Assembly: GCA_900208305.1 (NCBI GenBank)
Contig: OAPG01000016.1
Location: 496,001-560,000, forward strand
DNA from: Melanopsichium pennsylvanicum
Lineage: Eukaryota; Basidiomycota; Ustilaginomycetes; Ustilaginales
Length of the DNA: 64,000 bases
Direction of reading: 5' to 3'
The first letter of the stretch is position 1; each line of letters opens with the position of its first letter. The translations under genes were made by a program, and so were the position numbers. The notes beneath the pieces are model-generated. The model was not told the DNA's origin and did not search any database. It saw only the letters and a program-made list of their open reading frames with translations. Below are positions 38,882 to 50,270 of this stretch, in pieces.

Positions 38882-40945
38882 ATGGACAAGCGCTCCACCA
38901 ACTTGAGCTTCCAAGATCAAGAGAAGCGCTCGCTTGAGCCCAGCTCGGCATCGGCATCTTCATCCACAAGTAGCTACCCGCCTTCTCCTGGCTTTGTATC
39001 AGATGAGCCTGCGTGGTCACGTCAGTCCGACGCAAATCACTCAGTGCGCCAACGCGTATTCGATCTCTTCGACACAAAGGCGTCCACGAAAAATTCAAAT
39101 GGGTATAGCCCTCTCAACGACGGATCCGGTGCTCCAGGACCCAACTTGCCTCTTTACAACTCGGCGGGCGGCAATAAGTTTCAAGAGCTTATGCGCATTC
39201 CAACCCTCAAAAAGCTTCTCAAGATCATCTGTGTGGTACTCTTGATTGGTGTACCCTTCTCCCTCTTCGCTTCTACGCCTTCGTCCGCCTCCGATGGCCA
39301 CGGCAATACTTCTGGGACAAGCAAATCCGGGTGGTGGGCGTCCCACGTCTCTGGAGAAGGCAGCTCTGCGTCCAAGTCCTCCACCGCCTTTGATCCAAAC
39401 CTCGCTGATGCTCAATGTCCTAGCATACTCCAAGGTGGTGCAGACGCGGTCGCATGCCATGTTCAGCTCGCGCAGCGCAAGTTCGAAACAATGATCAACA
39501 GCCAGTCCCAAACTTACGACAAGGCCGTAGCGCGCTACGTCGAGCAGTACCATCGTCAACCTCCACCGGGCTTTGCTGACTGGTTCAAGTTTGCCAAAGA
39601 GAACAACGCTGCTATCATTGATGACTATGGTCAACTCGAGCAGGATCTCGCTCCTTTGCGAAAAATTCCTAGTCATGTCCTGCGACAGCGTATCAAAAAC
39701 GCGAGAAAGACCAACATGTGGCTTCTGCACCAGTGGGAGTTTGTCAACGGTACCGTTACTACCACTGCTCCCGGTAATTGGGAGAATGTTGCCACTTTCC
39801 GTGAAATCATGTCACCTTTCCTCCACAAGCTTCCCGATTTCACCGTGCTGCACAGTTGGGACGATTCTCACCGTGTTTGCGGGCCAAAGGACGGGATCGA
39901 GGATGTAAATGATATGGGTGTGGTTCAAATTGGCACGACCGGTATTCCTGACTCGAAGGACCATCTCACGTACGGTTGCCCTCGTAGCACTGCTACCAAG
40001 TCGCTTGTCACCTCCGATCGCCCATCCATCGACATTTGCACGCATGCAGAGGACTGGAAGACTCGCCACGGTATCTTCCACACTCACAATGGCTGCTTCA
40101 ACTCTACGGTTCCTGTACTTTCCCTTGCCAAGGTTTCAAGCTTCCAGGACATCACCACTGCCTCTTGGTGCTATGGCTCCGAAGGCTATCGCCTTTTTGG
40201 AAATAAGAAAGACAAGCTGCCCTATTCGCAAAAGAAGCCTCACCTCTACTGGCGCGGATCCAACACTGGCTCTTTGCCCGAGAAGAAATACGCATACTTT
40301 GGTCACCGTCAACGCCTCGTCATGCTCGGACACCAAATGCGAACCAAGGCAGCTGAACTCGCCGCTCGTGCCAACACCTCGAGTGCCGCCATCACAATTA
40401 CAGAGCAGGACTACAAGCGATTCGAATTGCCCAATATGCCCACTTTCTTCACCCAATCCCAACTCTCGGCATTATCGCGCTTGAATCGAGATTCCATTGA
40501 TATGAACTTTGTCAACCTTCACAACTGCGAGCAAGAATCAACCTTCTGCAAGGAGTGGAAAGACAAGATTCCTCTCGCCCAACGACAGGACTCGTCCGTT
40601 GCTTTCCAGAACAAATTCCTGATGGACCTTGATGGCAACTCCATGTCGTGCAGGTTTTACAGATTGTTGGACAGCAACAGTCTGGTATTTAAGCAGACGA
40701 TTTATGCCGAATGGCACGATGACAGGATCATTCCTTGGTTGCATTACATTCCCGTCAGCAGAAATATGGAGGAGTTGCCGATTCTGGTCGATTTCTTTGC
40801 AAACCACAGGCGCGGTCATGAGCTAGGCCAGATGATTGCGGATGCGTCAAGGGATTGGGCAGCAACAGCGCTCAGGAAAATCGATCTTTCGATCTACACT
40901 TACAGGCAGATGATCGAGTTGGCAAACATCATCGGTCACGATTAA
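38882..40945 (+). CDS. GT90 family (CAP10-like) glycosyltransferase, type II membrane protein
   Basis: 687 residues. A short Ser-rich cytosolic tail is followed by one membrane anchor (about residues 108-128, KKLLKIICVVLLIGVPFSLF), then a lumenal catalytic part. GT90/CAP10 motifs: RQPPPGFADWFKFAKENNAAI, DDYGQ, LYWRGSNTGS and FLMDLDGNSMSCRFYRLLDSN followed by FKQTIYAEWHDDRIIPW. In Cryptococcus CAP10 relatives act in capsule synthesis and related enzymes transfer xylose or glucose; the donor here is not known. The start at 38882 is the first ATG; a GTG-started extension was ignored. First of six consecutive glycan genes and a paralog of the gene at 44047-45969. Confidence 0.92.
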   Translation: MDKRSTNLSFQDQEKRSLEPSSASASSSTSSYPPSPGFVSDEPAWSRQSDANHSVRQRVFDLFDTKASTKNSNGYSPLNDGSGAPGPNLPLYNSAGGNKFQELMRIPTLKKLLKIICVVLLIGVPFSLFASTPSSASDGHGNTSGTSKSGWWASHVSGEGSSASKSSTAFDPNLADAQCPSILQGGADAVACHVQLAQRKFETMINSQSQTYDKAVARYVEQYHRQPPPGFADWFKFAKENNAAIIDDYGQLEQDLAPLRKIPSHVLRQRIKNARKTNMWLLHQWEFVNGTVTTTAPGNWENVATFREIMSPFLHKLPDFTVLHSWDDSHRVCGPKDGIEDVNDMGVVQIGTTGIPDSKDHLTYGCPRSTATKSLVTSDRPSIDICTHAEDWKTRHGIFHTHNGCFNSTVPVLSLAKVSSFQDITTASWCYGSEGYRLFGNKKDKLPYSQKKPHLYWRGSNTGSLPEKKYAYFGHRQRLVMLGHQMRTKAAELAARANTSSAAITITEQDYKRFELPNMPTFFTQSQLSALSRLNRDSIDMNFVNLHNCEQESTFCKEWKDKIPLAQRQDSSVAFQNKFLMDLDGNSMSCRFYRLLDSNSLVFKQTIYAEWHDDRIIPWLHYIPVSRNMEELPILVDFFANHRRGHELGQMIADASRDWAATALRKIDLSIYTYRQMIELANIIGHD

Positions 40946-41310
40946 GACACCACAATTATCTTGTTTTTTTTTACTTCGGACATGGTTTCGTTTCTTTTCT
41001 CTTATCTTGTTAAAAAATCATAAAGTCTGTGATTTGATAATGTCGCATCTCCACTTTTGCCCGCCAAAAGGCCTGTGTAATAACATGCTTGGCGAGATGT
41101 TGGCGAAACGGACTGGTTAAACGAAGAGTTGCGAAAGAGCAGCCGACGAACAAGGCTACATTTCTCTGAGTACCAACGGCTTTCAGACATACCAAGAAGA
41201 AGCATAATGTAGCAAGCATTGCAGATAAAAAGTTACAGGTTGTGTAAAAAAAACATGATGACAGTGTAGGTCTAGACGAGGCAAATGGATGTTCAAATGT
41301 CCCATTTCCA
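40946..41310. other. Short intergenic region between convergent glycan genes
   Basis: 365 bp of 3' UTR-type sequence; nothing else recognised. Confidence 0.6.
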
Positions 41311-42711
41311 TTACGAAGAGGGTTTGAGCATGTGCAGATCTTGCATCTCGAGCGGCTCATCCTCTAGCTTTTTGTCCCTGTCTAGTCCGGTCGTGCTGAT
41401 GTCGAAAAAGTAGCCTGGTGGCGATCTCGGCAACGGCGTTGCCACCGATGAAGGCACGGGCGACGATGAAGAAGATGAAGGAGCAGAAGAAACCTTGGAA
41501 GCGTCGGAGTCAATCTCGAGATGCAAATCATTCCCAGACAGCTGTGAGACCTGCCGAACCTGTTCTTCGCTCTTTGATTCCTTCGGTAGATATCTGTGGT
41601 AGAGCATGCTGCACCCAAGAATCACACCGCTCCCAGCCACAACCAGCACAACATCCAAAACGCTATCCATCTTGCTGCTGGCCGGGAACAGCATCTCATT
41701 CAGTGCAAACGTAAGGACAATTGACACCGCAGAAGTAAAGTCATTTATGATGACTCCGGCCTTCTTGAGCAGAATCGCAATCATCATGCCGTTGAACGAC
41801 TGACAAAACACCACGCCCATTGGCCAAGGGCTTGTATGCAAGTCGTGCAACACTGGCCCCAGATGCGACGCGTCGCGGAAGAAGACAATGCAGGCAGCGG
41901 GCAAGATGGAGAAACAGGAGAGTTGAACGTTGCTCGCCCAAAGGTTGACAGAGCGATCTCGGAAGATGAATTCCAGAATCACTCCGGCGGTCGAACTCAT
42001 CGCAGCGGCTGCACACAGCGCGAGGGAGGCGGTGAGTGTCTTTCCGGAGCTAGCAGGGGTGATACCTTGGCCAATGGAGATGGTACGGACGGTGGTTGTG
42101 GCGGTCTTGACAAGCATCACTCCGCCAAAGATGCCGAGGATGCAAAGCCATTGAATGGGCAGAATCCGCTTCTTGAGGACTACCCAACTAAGTGTTGCGG
42201 ACATAAGAATACGCATTTGCCAAAGTGCTTGGAAAAACGCTGGGTCGAGTTCGGATGCGGCGTACAAGTAGAGATTGTTCTGCACCACGTAGATAAGAGC
42301 TGGTACGATCAGTCGAAGACCCTGGATCTGAAAAACCTGTGACAGCACGTGCTGCAACAATGAGTGTGGCACCATGTTTCCATCTGATTGAGAGGCTTCG
42401 AGCGATGAAGGAGACGTCTCCGTTATGTGTTTGTCTTGATCGACAGTGTCTTGCACTTCGAAGTCTTCAGCTTGCAGCGGCGCATAGCCATTTGACGTTG
42501 ATAGCGCAGGTGAAAAATGCAAATCTCGCCTCTGTCGATGCAAAGCCCTTGTTAGAAGGAGGAACGATGCGACTATCTTGATGCTTTCGCACAGCAATAC
42601 CGTAAGAGAAGGCGAGTAGGCTGCGTGTCTAGAAGCTTGGTGGAAAACGATGCCCGTGCTTGACTTCAAGCTGCTGATCCCGAGGATCAATGGCGTGAGA
42701 GAGCCAAACAT
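41311..42711 (-). CDS. Nucleotide-sugar transporter (SLC35A/UDP-galactose transporter type)
   Basis: 466 residues, no intron. About ten hydrophobic segments. The family signature is YVVQNNLYLYAASELDPAFFQALWQMRI, then WVVLKKRILPIQWLCILGIFGGVML, which matches the NST superfamily of Golgi transporters that exchange UDP- or CMP-sugars for UMP or CMP. A hydrophilic loop of about 60 residues follows the second membrane segment, and the C-terminal 90 residues are Ser-rich and cytosolic. The sugar carried cannot be read from the sequence. It lies between two GT90 genes. Confidence 0.9.
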   Translation of the reverse strand: MFGSLTPLILGISSLKSSTGIVFHQASRHAAYSPSLTVLLCESIKIVASFLLLTRALHRQRRDLHFSPALSTSNGYAPLQAEDFEVQDTVDQDKHITETSPSSLEASQSDGNMVPHSLLQHVLSQVFQIQGLRLIVPALIYVVQNNLYLYAASELDPAFFQALWQMRILMSATLSWVVLKKRILPIQWLCILGIFGGVMLVKTATTTVRTISIGQGITPASSGKTLTASLALCAAAAMSSTAGVILEFIFRDRSVNLWASNVQLSCFSILPAACIVFFRDASHLGPVLHDLHTSPWPMGVVFCQSFNGMMIAILLKKAGVIINDFTSAVSIVLTFALNEMLFPASSKMDSVLDVVLVVAGSGVILGCSMLYHRYLPKESKSEEQVRQVSQLSGNDLHLEIDSDASKVSSAPSSSSSSPVPSSVATPLPRSPPGYFFDISTTGLDRDKKLEDEPLEMQDLHMLKPSS

Positions 42712-44046
42712 GTCGAGAGGTCAGAGGCTTGCTCAGGAAGAGCCGAATCGCTGGCAGGTGACAAGATGCTGACCAGGTCAATATCAGGTCTATGTCTGAC
42801 TTCGTGGCTGGTGTTAAGAAGGATGAGAACGTCAGGCCAATGCGATGCGATACTATGGTGTTGATAGCGTCATTTGTGGATTAAAGAGAGCTTTGCGACA
42901 CGAGAGATCGCCCAACCGGGACCAGCTCAGGGTTCAGCTGCGAAAGCTTCCCTTGTCGGGAAAGGAAAGTCAAGCAAAGCCGCAAATCGACAGAGGTAAC
43001 TAGGTTTCCTGCCTTCGAGCGACTTGAGACGGATGTGATTCTAGATGCATTGCTTCCCGTGACAACAGAACTCTCAGGAAGACAGGCCTTGCTAGTAAAT
43101 TACTGTATCACACATTGAGCGATGCCAGGGCAAGCTTTGTTTTGGCTAAAAGGGCTCTCGGTCAGGGCAAGGCCCCTTCGGTCTTCCTTTAATCGAAAAC
43201 GCATCGTCTGCGTGTAGAGCATGAGCTACTGTTCACTCTGAGTGTCAGGTCAGGCATTCCCGATACACGAAGATCTTTATTGTCTTTCAAGACGCTTTTG
43301 GGCTAAGTTTCTATTTGAAACTTGGTGTGGTCAGATTTCTAAGGAGAAAGTCACAAGTCAGACGCACTGCGACGGCAAGAGTACCTACTTTTTGGTGATA
43401 TCGGATAATCTCTGGCCTTACCTACTGCGTCGACCTCAAGGCCATCCCAGGGTGCAGAAATGAGGATTGGCATTGGGAATCCACAGGAGGAAGAGAGTAG
43501 TGAAATGCAGCTTCGGTCGCATAGGTCAAAGATGCATGCAGCTCGGTCTCATATCTATGCAAGTTGAGGAGCCATCTCCGAATTTGCTTTTCTTTTTAAT
43601 TTATTTTCTGAGAAACAAATCACTATGCGATGCACCTTCCCCTTTTGTTCTTTTTCGTTTTCGTTTTCCTTTTTTTTTCCCTTCCCTTTCTATTTTCCTT
43701 GGAATACATTGTGATAAAATCGGCCAACCAACCTGTTGGGCCCGAGATTGCCACGTGAGATGCTATGTATGCATCCAAAGCCGACATAAAAGATCCAGTT
43801 TAGATACAGTCAAATGCCCTTGTCCATTTGCAAGACTTCAGTTCCTGGTCTTGACAACTCGTTAGTGCAAGCAAGCCCGTTGCTCATGCACCGTAAATTT
43901 ACTGTACAAATGCTGCACGGATTTGATCCTTTTTTTTTCTTTTTCGAAAGGTCGCTCCGAGATTGACACAGACTATGATGCTTCAGAGGCACGGCACACA
44001 TCTGAACCAGTACAAATACAGCGTGAGAGTGGGACGATCGGAGGGT
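42712..44046. other. Intergenic region with two ACTGTA-type motif copies
   Basis: No gene recognised. GTAAATTACTGTA lies at 43095-43107 and GTAAATTTACTGTAC at 43893-43907. The pyrimidine-rich stretch near 43,630-43,700 may be a 3' UTR or leader remnant. Confidence 0.6.
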
Positions 44047-45969
44047 CTAGACTGGTTGGTCATACAAGGCAGCAAACTCGATCAAGAGCCTAGCATAGTA
44101 GAGAGCAACATCGATCGGGCGAAGAGTAGCATCGGCCCATTTTTTGGATGCTGCCGCGATCTTTGCCGCTGTAGCCGGTCCCTGTGCATGATTGATGAAG
44201 AAGTCGAGCAGCATGGGCAGCTCGTTATTCTGAACACGCAGGTCCAAGGGCACGTAATGGATCCATGGAACAAGCCGCTCATCGTGGTATTCTGACCAGA
44301 TAGTCTGCTTGAGTACCACTGAGTTGGATGAGAGCAGCTGGTAGAAACGACATGACATCGATTGACCATCCAGGTCAAGCAAGAACTTGTGCTCATAAGG
44401 AACATTACGATCTTCTGTGCCGGTGGTCACTTGATTAGCCATCAGAGACTCCATGGTTGCATTGTCGGCCAGCACGAACATGTTCCAAGCAATATTGAAC
44501 GACTTGGCGCCTAGCCGCTTGACGGCATCAACAACAAAGCTATCAGCGTAGTCAAAAAGCGGAAGAGTATTTCCAGCGACATGTACAGAATCGCGCGAAG
44601 GCGCAATAGTCCTGTTGGATCCGTAGATTTTATCGAAAGGGTCCTTCTCGACACCTGTAGTCAGCTTGCTGGCAGCCTCGCGAAGCTGCTTGGCATACCG
44701 CAGCATGCGGTGGCGATGTCCCCGTGCCCACGTGTCTGGTGTTTGGGCCTCGCCTGTGGTAGTACCACGCCAGTATACGCTGTCCTGCTTCTGCTCCCAC
44801 GGGATGGTGTCCGGGAAACCTCGGTACATCCAGTGACCATAGCAGACGTTGGGGGCCAGAATGTCGGCAAAATTGGAAAGCTTGGACCTCGAAAGCATTG
44901 GCACGAGTTTGTTGAGCGGATGAAAGCTGATTGGAGCCTGCAAGAAGCCATGCAAGTTCCCAAGCTCGTCCGAGTCCTCCCTGCAATAATCGAGGGGAGG
45001 CTCAAATGCGTCCCACGCTCGCACCGGCGCAATGTGATTGGATGGGCATGCTCGTTGCAAGACGTCGGTTGGATCTTGGGCAGCAAGGTTGGTCGATTTC
45101 AGAGGCGAAAAAGAGGATTTTGAGTCAGGATGAGGCATCCTTGGCTCAGCATACCAGTTGAACGGTATTGTGACATCGGGGATGAGGTGCTGAACGGGTT
45201 CAAGAAGGTCAACAAGGGAGCCGGCGGAAAGTGGGCCTTGATCCGGGCCGAAAGCGACGACCTGACCACCAACGACGCTGAGTTGCCCGAATTCATACCC
45301 AGGAAGCTTATGTTTTGCTTCGAGTATTCTGGCTCTGAGTTTGGTGCCCACCAGTCCAGCTTGACGAAAAGTGTTGAGGTCAATCTCGATTTGATCATAG
45401 TCGTCAATGATGGTTGCGTTGTGCTCGAGTGCGAACTCGACCCAATCTCCAAAGCCTGGAGGAGGTGTGCGAAGATAGCGGCGCTTGTACGCACGCACCG
45501 CTTGCTGTACCGTAGTGGATTGGCGTGATCGCATCTCCGAGGCCAGCTCGGCAGCGTGATCGACCTTGCAGGCTATCGGATGAATCCCTTTGATAGCGCA
45601 TTTTGCGGTGACTTGATCCATAGATGTCATTGCCGTCTTGTACGCCGAATTCGATGACGAAAGGTAAGACGGTAGAGACGTGTAGTCGTATCGATTGACG
45701 CCATTGGATATCAAGAGGAAGAGTCCAAGTACCGCCAGACCACCTGCCACTCTCCATCCTATCTTGGTCTTGCCCCTATCCAAAGCGGATGCTATGCGAG
45801 ACGATGAAGGGTGCATGTCTTTGGCTTGGAAGGTACTGTGTTGCGGATGATGCCCGTCTCTCGCAATCTTTTCGTGACTAATGTTGGGAGAGACTACGTT
45901 GCTCCTCAATCGAGTGGACGCTTCATTTCGCTCCATTTTGATGTCGCTAAAGACAGAGCGTGATTCCAT
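44047..45969 (-). CDS. GT90 family (CAP10-like) glycosyltransferase, second paralog
   Basis: 640 residues, no intron. The cytosolic tail is followed by a single anchor (about residues 72-92, GWRVAGGLAVLGLFLLI) and the lumenal domain. It has the same GT90 landmarks as the gene at 38882: TPPPGFGDWVEFALEHNATI, DDYDQ, VYWRGTTTGEA and FLLDLDGQSMSCRFYQLLSSN with KQTIWSEYHDERLVPWIHYVPL. The two proteins align along their length, so they are paralogs, but are quite diverged. They may act at different steps on the same glycan. The start is the first ATG (45967-45969). Confidence 0.92.
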   Translation of the reverse strand: MESRSVFSDIKMERNEASTRLRSNVVSPNISHEKIARDGHHPQHSTFQAKDMHPSSSRIASALDRGKTKIGWRVAGGLAVLGLFLLISNGVNRYDYTSLPSYLSSSNSAYKTAMTSMDQVTAKCAIKGIHPIACKVDHAAELASEMRSRQSTTVQQAVRAYKRRYLRTPPPGFGDWVEFALEHNATIIDDYDQIEIDLNTFRQAGLVGTKLRARILEAKHKLPGYEFGQLSVVGGQVVAFGPDQGPLSAGSLVDLLEPVQHLIPDVTIPFNWYAEPRMPHPDSKSSFSPLKSTNLAAQDPTDVLQRACPSNHIAPVRAWDAFEPPLDYCREDSDELGNLHGFLQAPISFHPLNKLVPMLSRSKLSNFADILAPNVCYGHWMYRGFPDTIPWEQKQDSVYWRGTTTGEAQTPDTWARGHRHRMLRYAKQLREAASKLTTGVEKDPFDKIYGSNRTIAPSRDSVHVAGNTLPLFDYADSFVVDAVKRLGAKSFNIAWNMFVLADNATMESLMANQVTTGTEDRNVPYEHKFLLDLDGQSMSCRFYQLLSSNSVVLKQTIWSEYHDERLVPWIHYVPLDLRVQNNELPMLLDFFINHAQGPATAAKIAAASKKWADATLRPIDVALYYARLLIEFAALYDQPV

Positions 45970-48037
45970 CAAAAAGACTTGGTATGCCGCAGGTGCAAAT
46001 CAAGGTAAATGGTGAGGTGAAGGACGGGACGATGCAGTAGTCAGGGAAGTCGCGCGACCACAAGCGGAGTTGATCTAAGACACAGCACCGGGCTCGTATC
46101 GGATCGGGGCTTTTGGCTGCAAGCTTAACAAGTGAGCTACAGACATCTCAGTGCCCATGCTTGGGGTTCCTTGGCCTGCAAAGAGGCGTCACAGCGTTGC
46201 CTACGAGCTAATTCTGCGAGAAGAGCACGATGCTTGCATGTGTACTGAGTCAAGATGGCCGTCGAGCCCCTCAATCTTCTGTAACTGTTTTGATCTTGTC
46301 GATTTTGGCAGACTGGCGTGGCAAGGTCATGTATGAAAGCGCTCTGAAGGTGGAGTTACACGGGACAACACGTACAAGTCGGTGACGGCGGTCACATGAC
46401 CTTGATTTATCCGGATGAAAGTGTCACACTTTTGTCAGAGACCAACACATGATTGTCCAAGCTCGAATGTGCAATCGCTTCAGCCCAGCAGCAGCTTGTC
46501 GCCATCAACTACCTTTTGCACCAAATCGCCAACCGAAGCAATTGAATAGGAAGAAAAAGTCTGATTAAAAAAAAAAAATTAAGGGAAAAAGTAAAAGTAA
46601 AAGTACATCCACCAAGCAATTTGTGATTGGAAAAAGGCCGCCAAAATCGCATAAATTAAATGCAAAGAAAGATAATCAAAATGTCAAATCCGGCTTAAGA
46701 TTGTGTCTTGTTTGTGCCTTTTTAAAATAAGATGAAATCTAAGAGATACGATACGTATTTCCTTTTTCAATTAAACTTTTGCACTGTGCCTCAGACCCTG
46801 AACTGTCACTTTTCAGGTGGTGGTGGCGGGTTGTACCTCTGTCTCTTTTGCAGATTCAATGAATGTTCCCGCGCCACTCGGACATCTGTAAGGCCATATG
46901 CAACTTGGCAATGAAACTCCGAGTCTCTTGTTGATTAATTGTACCCTCTTCTCTATTTCTCCGCCATTTGACTATCACCTTTTTTTTTTTAAGAGTTCGT
47001 ATGGCCAACTTAGGGAGCGAGCTTGCCAATTTAATTCCAAAGCGTATCAACTTACACGACCTTGATGCACTCTTGGCATGTCTGGCTCCCAGGAGCTCCC
47101 CGTATTGAACCTTGGCATTCGTGGCAGACTTTGTAGCGCATCCATCTTTGTCGCTTCTCGCAGCTTGAAAGTGATCTCACAGGGAAGAAAGCGTCACAAA
47201 GGTAGTAAAGGTCCATCCCTACGCCAATGTCTTGTATCCACATCCTACAACTCGGCTAGCTGGTTTCGTACCTCCTGTACCATGTATCTTTCTTTTGTGA
47301 TTACGATAGTGGTCTTCCGCTGTTTTAGGGCTCGTGGACTTGCCCAAGTCTGAGTGCCATTCACGGCATGCATTCAAGTCGTCTTCCCTCATCAGCCTCG
47401 AGTCCCATCGCCGCGCAATGCCAAGTTTCACGTGTTTCGGTTTCAGTAGACGCTGCATTTCGGTGCTTGAATCGCTTTGTTTCCCATACTGTGATTTTCA
47501 CCTCTCCCGTCCATGCAGTGTAGATAAAAAAATGCATCTTTCCAGCTCTCCCGCTTCCTCGTCTTTGTCCAGTTTTATCAAACTGATGCGTGATGCACTG
47601 TTTTCAGCTTGTTCTGCTGCCCCTCTTTACTCGTTGATCCTCATCGAGATTCTCAATTTGTCTTCCGAGATCACCGAGTCCCGTCGTCCCATTGAGTTGG
47701 CAATGTTGCAATGAACCAGGACTTATTCCGAGTACTGTAGGCCGCCGGTTCGATCCTCACTTTTTGACCAATTGTCGCAAAAACACAAGCCACAAGCCAC
47801 TGTTCAGACTGCGAGACACAGCTCTTCCTATAACGCACTTGACAATCTCCCATCTTTCCTCCTCACCTTCGTTTCGTCTCCGCTTCCTTCCATCTCCCCT
47901 ATTCATACCTGTCGTCCCTACTCTCCTCCGCATCTTTCTCACGGGCATACCCTCTTAACTTGTTCAACAACATTATCTTTCTTCCCGACGAAAACAAACC
48001 TTTCTTTCACCTGATCAGCATTGCAAAACTAAGCAAA
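45970..48037. other. Intergenic region, small Cys-containing open frames only
   Basis: 2.07 kb. A minus-strand frame ending at 47052 contains CHECQGSIRGAPGSQTCQEC (two CxxC pairs) but could not be connected to a convincing gene; see findings. The pyrimidine-rich stretch from about 47,870 is the leader of the acyltransferase gene. A GGTTCGATCC near 47,750 is not part of a tRNA. Confidence 0.5.
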
Positions 48038-49375
48038 ATGGCCGGAAGCAGCAGCCTTCTGCGCTCAGCACGAAGTTCGGACGAAGAGGCGAGGAGGCCG
48101 AACCTCTCGTCTCCTCCTTCATACCGTTCTTCTAGCGAGACGAGCCCCGTACTCGAGTCGAAAGGCATTTCCGAGACGTCAACCATGCTGCCCCTACCTT
48201 CAGGCTTGCCAGATTCAACCTCGCAAGGCGGGTTTAAGATGCTCGGAAAGGTGGGCTTTGTTCCAGGCTGGGAAGGTCTTCGAGGTCTTGCTGTGGCACT
48301 CGTCATGGTATCTCACGTCCTGGAGAGGAAAGAAATGCTGGGTACCCTTGGCGTTGAGGTCTTTTTTGTTCTATCCGGGTTCCTTATCACGGGTGTCCTC
48401 GTGTCCCAGATCGAAAAGCAGGAACGAACACAACAAGATGCAGCACCTATTGCTCCCCGAAAATTTTCTTTCAAGCGTTTCTCTTTCCTCCCTCGCTTCT
48501 ATATGGATCGATTCGTCAGACTCACACCAGCATTGGCGCTCATGGTCGGCATCGTAGCCCGAATAGGACTTCGCCTTGGTGTTCCCAGAGAGATGCTCAA
48601 AGCTGACGCACTCTCAGCTTTCTTCTACACGCACAACATGTACCCTCTTCAGAAAGATGAGCCTCGTCTCATGTACCCAGGTCTCTACCTCAACACTTGG
48701 TCTCTGGCCGTCGAGGAGCAGTTTTACATTTTCTGGTCGCTCCTCATCCCCTTTGTGGTACCTATGTCGCTTCGAAGAAGGTCGTTGGTCTTGGGTTTCC
48801 TCATCTTTGCCGGCTTCTACATCCGACACTTTAGCGGCTGGAACTTCCTCGGCGACAAAATGTACAACATAGATTACCGCTACGCATACAGTGCGAACGC
48901 TTGGAAGATGTTTATTGGCTGCTCGGCACGACTGCTTCCGATTCCTGATGTCGCGACAAGAAAGTGGGTCGGTACTACCAGCACACTTGGCTTCTTCTTC
49001 TTGGCCTACATGTGGGGATATGGCCTGACCAACTTTGACTTTCGTACCACGGGTGTCTGGCTCGAGCTGTTGACGGCAATCGTAGTTTTGCTCATCGTGC
49101 TAGGAAGCATCAACGGAAACCCCATCCTGGAATCGAAACTATTCCGCTTTCCCGGTAGGATCTCGTACTCTTGGTATTTGTGGCAATTCCCCCTTCAGGC
49201 TCTCCACGGCTGGCCAATTGCCAATTGGGGTCCTACTGGTCTCGCCTTTATGATCGCGACTTTCACAACATTCATGATTGAGGAGCCCATCAGGAACAAG
49301 TACCATGCATGGAAGAACCAGAAGGCAGTCACTCAGAGTGAGGAGGAGAAGCATCACGCCCGACGCGAGGACTGA
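48038..49375 (+). CDS. Acyltransferase-3 family membrane protein
   Basis: 445 residues. The N-terminal 70 residues are Ser-rich and cytosolic; the rest is a multi-membrane acyltransferase-3 domain: GWEGLRGLAVALVMVSHV (the family R...H pair), GVEVFFVLSGFLITG, YMDRFVRLTPALALMV, TWSLAVEEQFYIFWSLLIP and ISYSWYLWQFPLQALHG near the C-terminus. Members (OafA, YrhL) transfer acetyl or other acyl groups from the cytosol to extracellular sugars. O-acetylation of a glycan built by the neighbouring GT90 enzymes is a reasonable inference. The start at 48038 is the first ATG of the frame. Confidence 0.9.
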   Translation: MAGSSSLLRSARSSDEEARRPNLSSPPSYRSSSETSPVLESKGISETSTMLPLPSGLPDSTSQGGFKMLGKVGFVPGWEGLRGLAVALVMVSHVLERKEMLGTLGVEVFFVLSGFLITGVLVSQIEKQERTQQDAAPIAPRKFSFKRFSFLPRFYMDRFVRLTPALALMVGIVARIGLRLGVPREMLKADALSAFFYTHNMYPLQKDEPRLMYPGLYLNTWSLAVEEQFYIFWSLLIPFVVPMSLRRRSLVLGFLIFAGFYIRHFSGWNFLGDKMYNIDYRYAYSANAWKMFIGCSARLLPIPDVATRKWVGTTSTLGFFFLAYMWGYGLTNFDFRTTGVWLELLTAIVVLLIVLGSINGNPILESKLFRFPGRISYSWYLWQFPLQALHGWPIANWGPTGLAFMIATFTTFMIEEPIRNKYHAWKNQKAVTQSEEEKHHARRED

Positions 49376-50270
49376 ACGGCACCACTGTTGCTCCTTTGGA
49401 ACCGCTTTTAAGTTGAGTTTCTGATCTATCTCTGGGACAGCCATCTCGCTAGAACCATTCTCGTGATTCAGTCGTCGCATTTCCATTCATTGCTGTTTCT
49501 CGTCTCCCTGTATCGCTCTGTTTCCAGGCTTCACACTATAAAACACCTTGGCCTTCCGCACATGTCGCTTCTTGTGAGTGTGTCACACCAAATGCGATTG
49601 TTTACCTCTTTGACTTCTTTCACAAAAAAAAAAAAAGAAGGGTGAACGTTGAGAGGTTAGCTCGCTCGTGCAAAGTGCGGCTGCTCAGCGAACAGTAGGA
49701 GCGCTTCCCACTAGACTTGGCTTAACTTGCTTGTGTGTGGAAATAGGTATTAGGGAGGTTTCGCATATCTCGCTCATTTTGCATGGCAGCCGAGCTGCAA
49801 GATAATTGTAACAATGATGGTGTTTTTGGAATAGCGTCGTCGTCGAGCTTCTTTGATTACGGCTCCGACTCAAGTGTAATGTGTTCTTCGTACCAATCTG
49901 GAACGCTTAATAAAATCCAATTGTCACAAAATTGGGTTTTAGATGTGTTGTATACAAGCCATTCTGACTATTTAGCACAAGCGAAGGGAGCATTTCTCGG
50001 AGCCGAACGAATTCTCGAGACAGTTCTCGAGACGATTTTATCGAGGTTTGTCTCGAAAATTCGGCAAGGTCGATGTTTGAACCGCATGTATGAGCTTGCA
50101 TACTCGAGCTCCAGACGGGGGTGGTGATGGCGTTGCGAGTCCTCCCTACTGTACACAGACTGCAGACAGTACCAGAACTATGACCCTTTGCATGAATTTG
50201 CGTTGCACAAGTTGGCTGGCTACCTCGAACTGAACTGTTTATACTCAAGATTTGCAGTCGTGCAGGCTGC

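Noticed and set aside
47690..47770. tRNA-like B box GGTTCGATCC
   Set aside because: The flanks do not pair as a T-arm and no acceptor or anticodon stem fits upstream.
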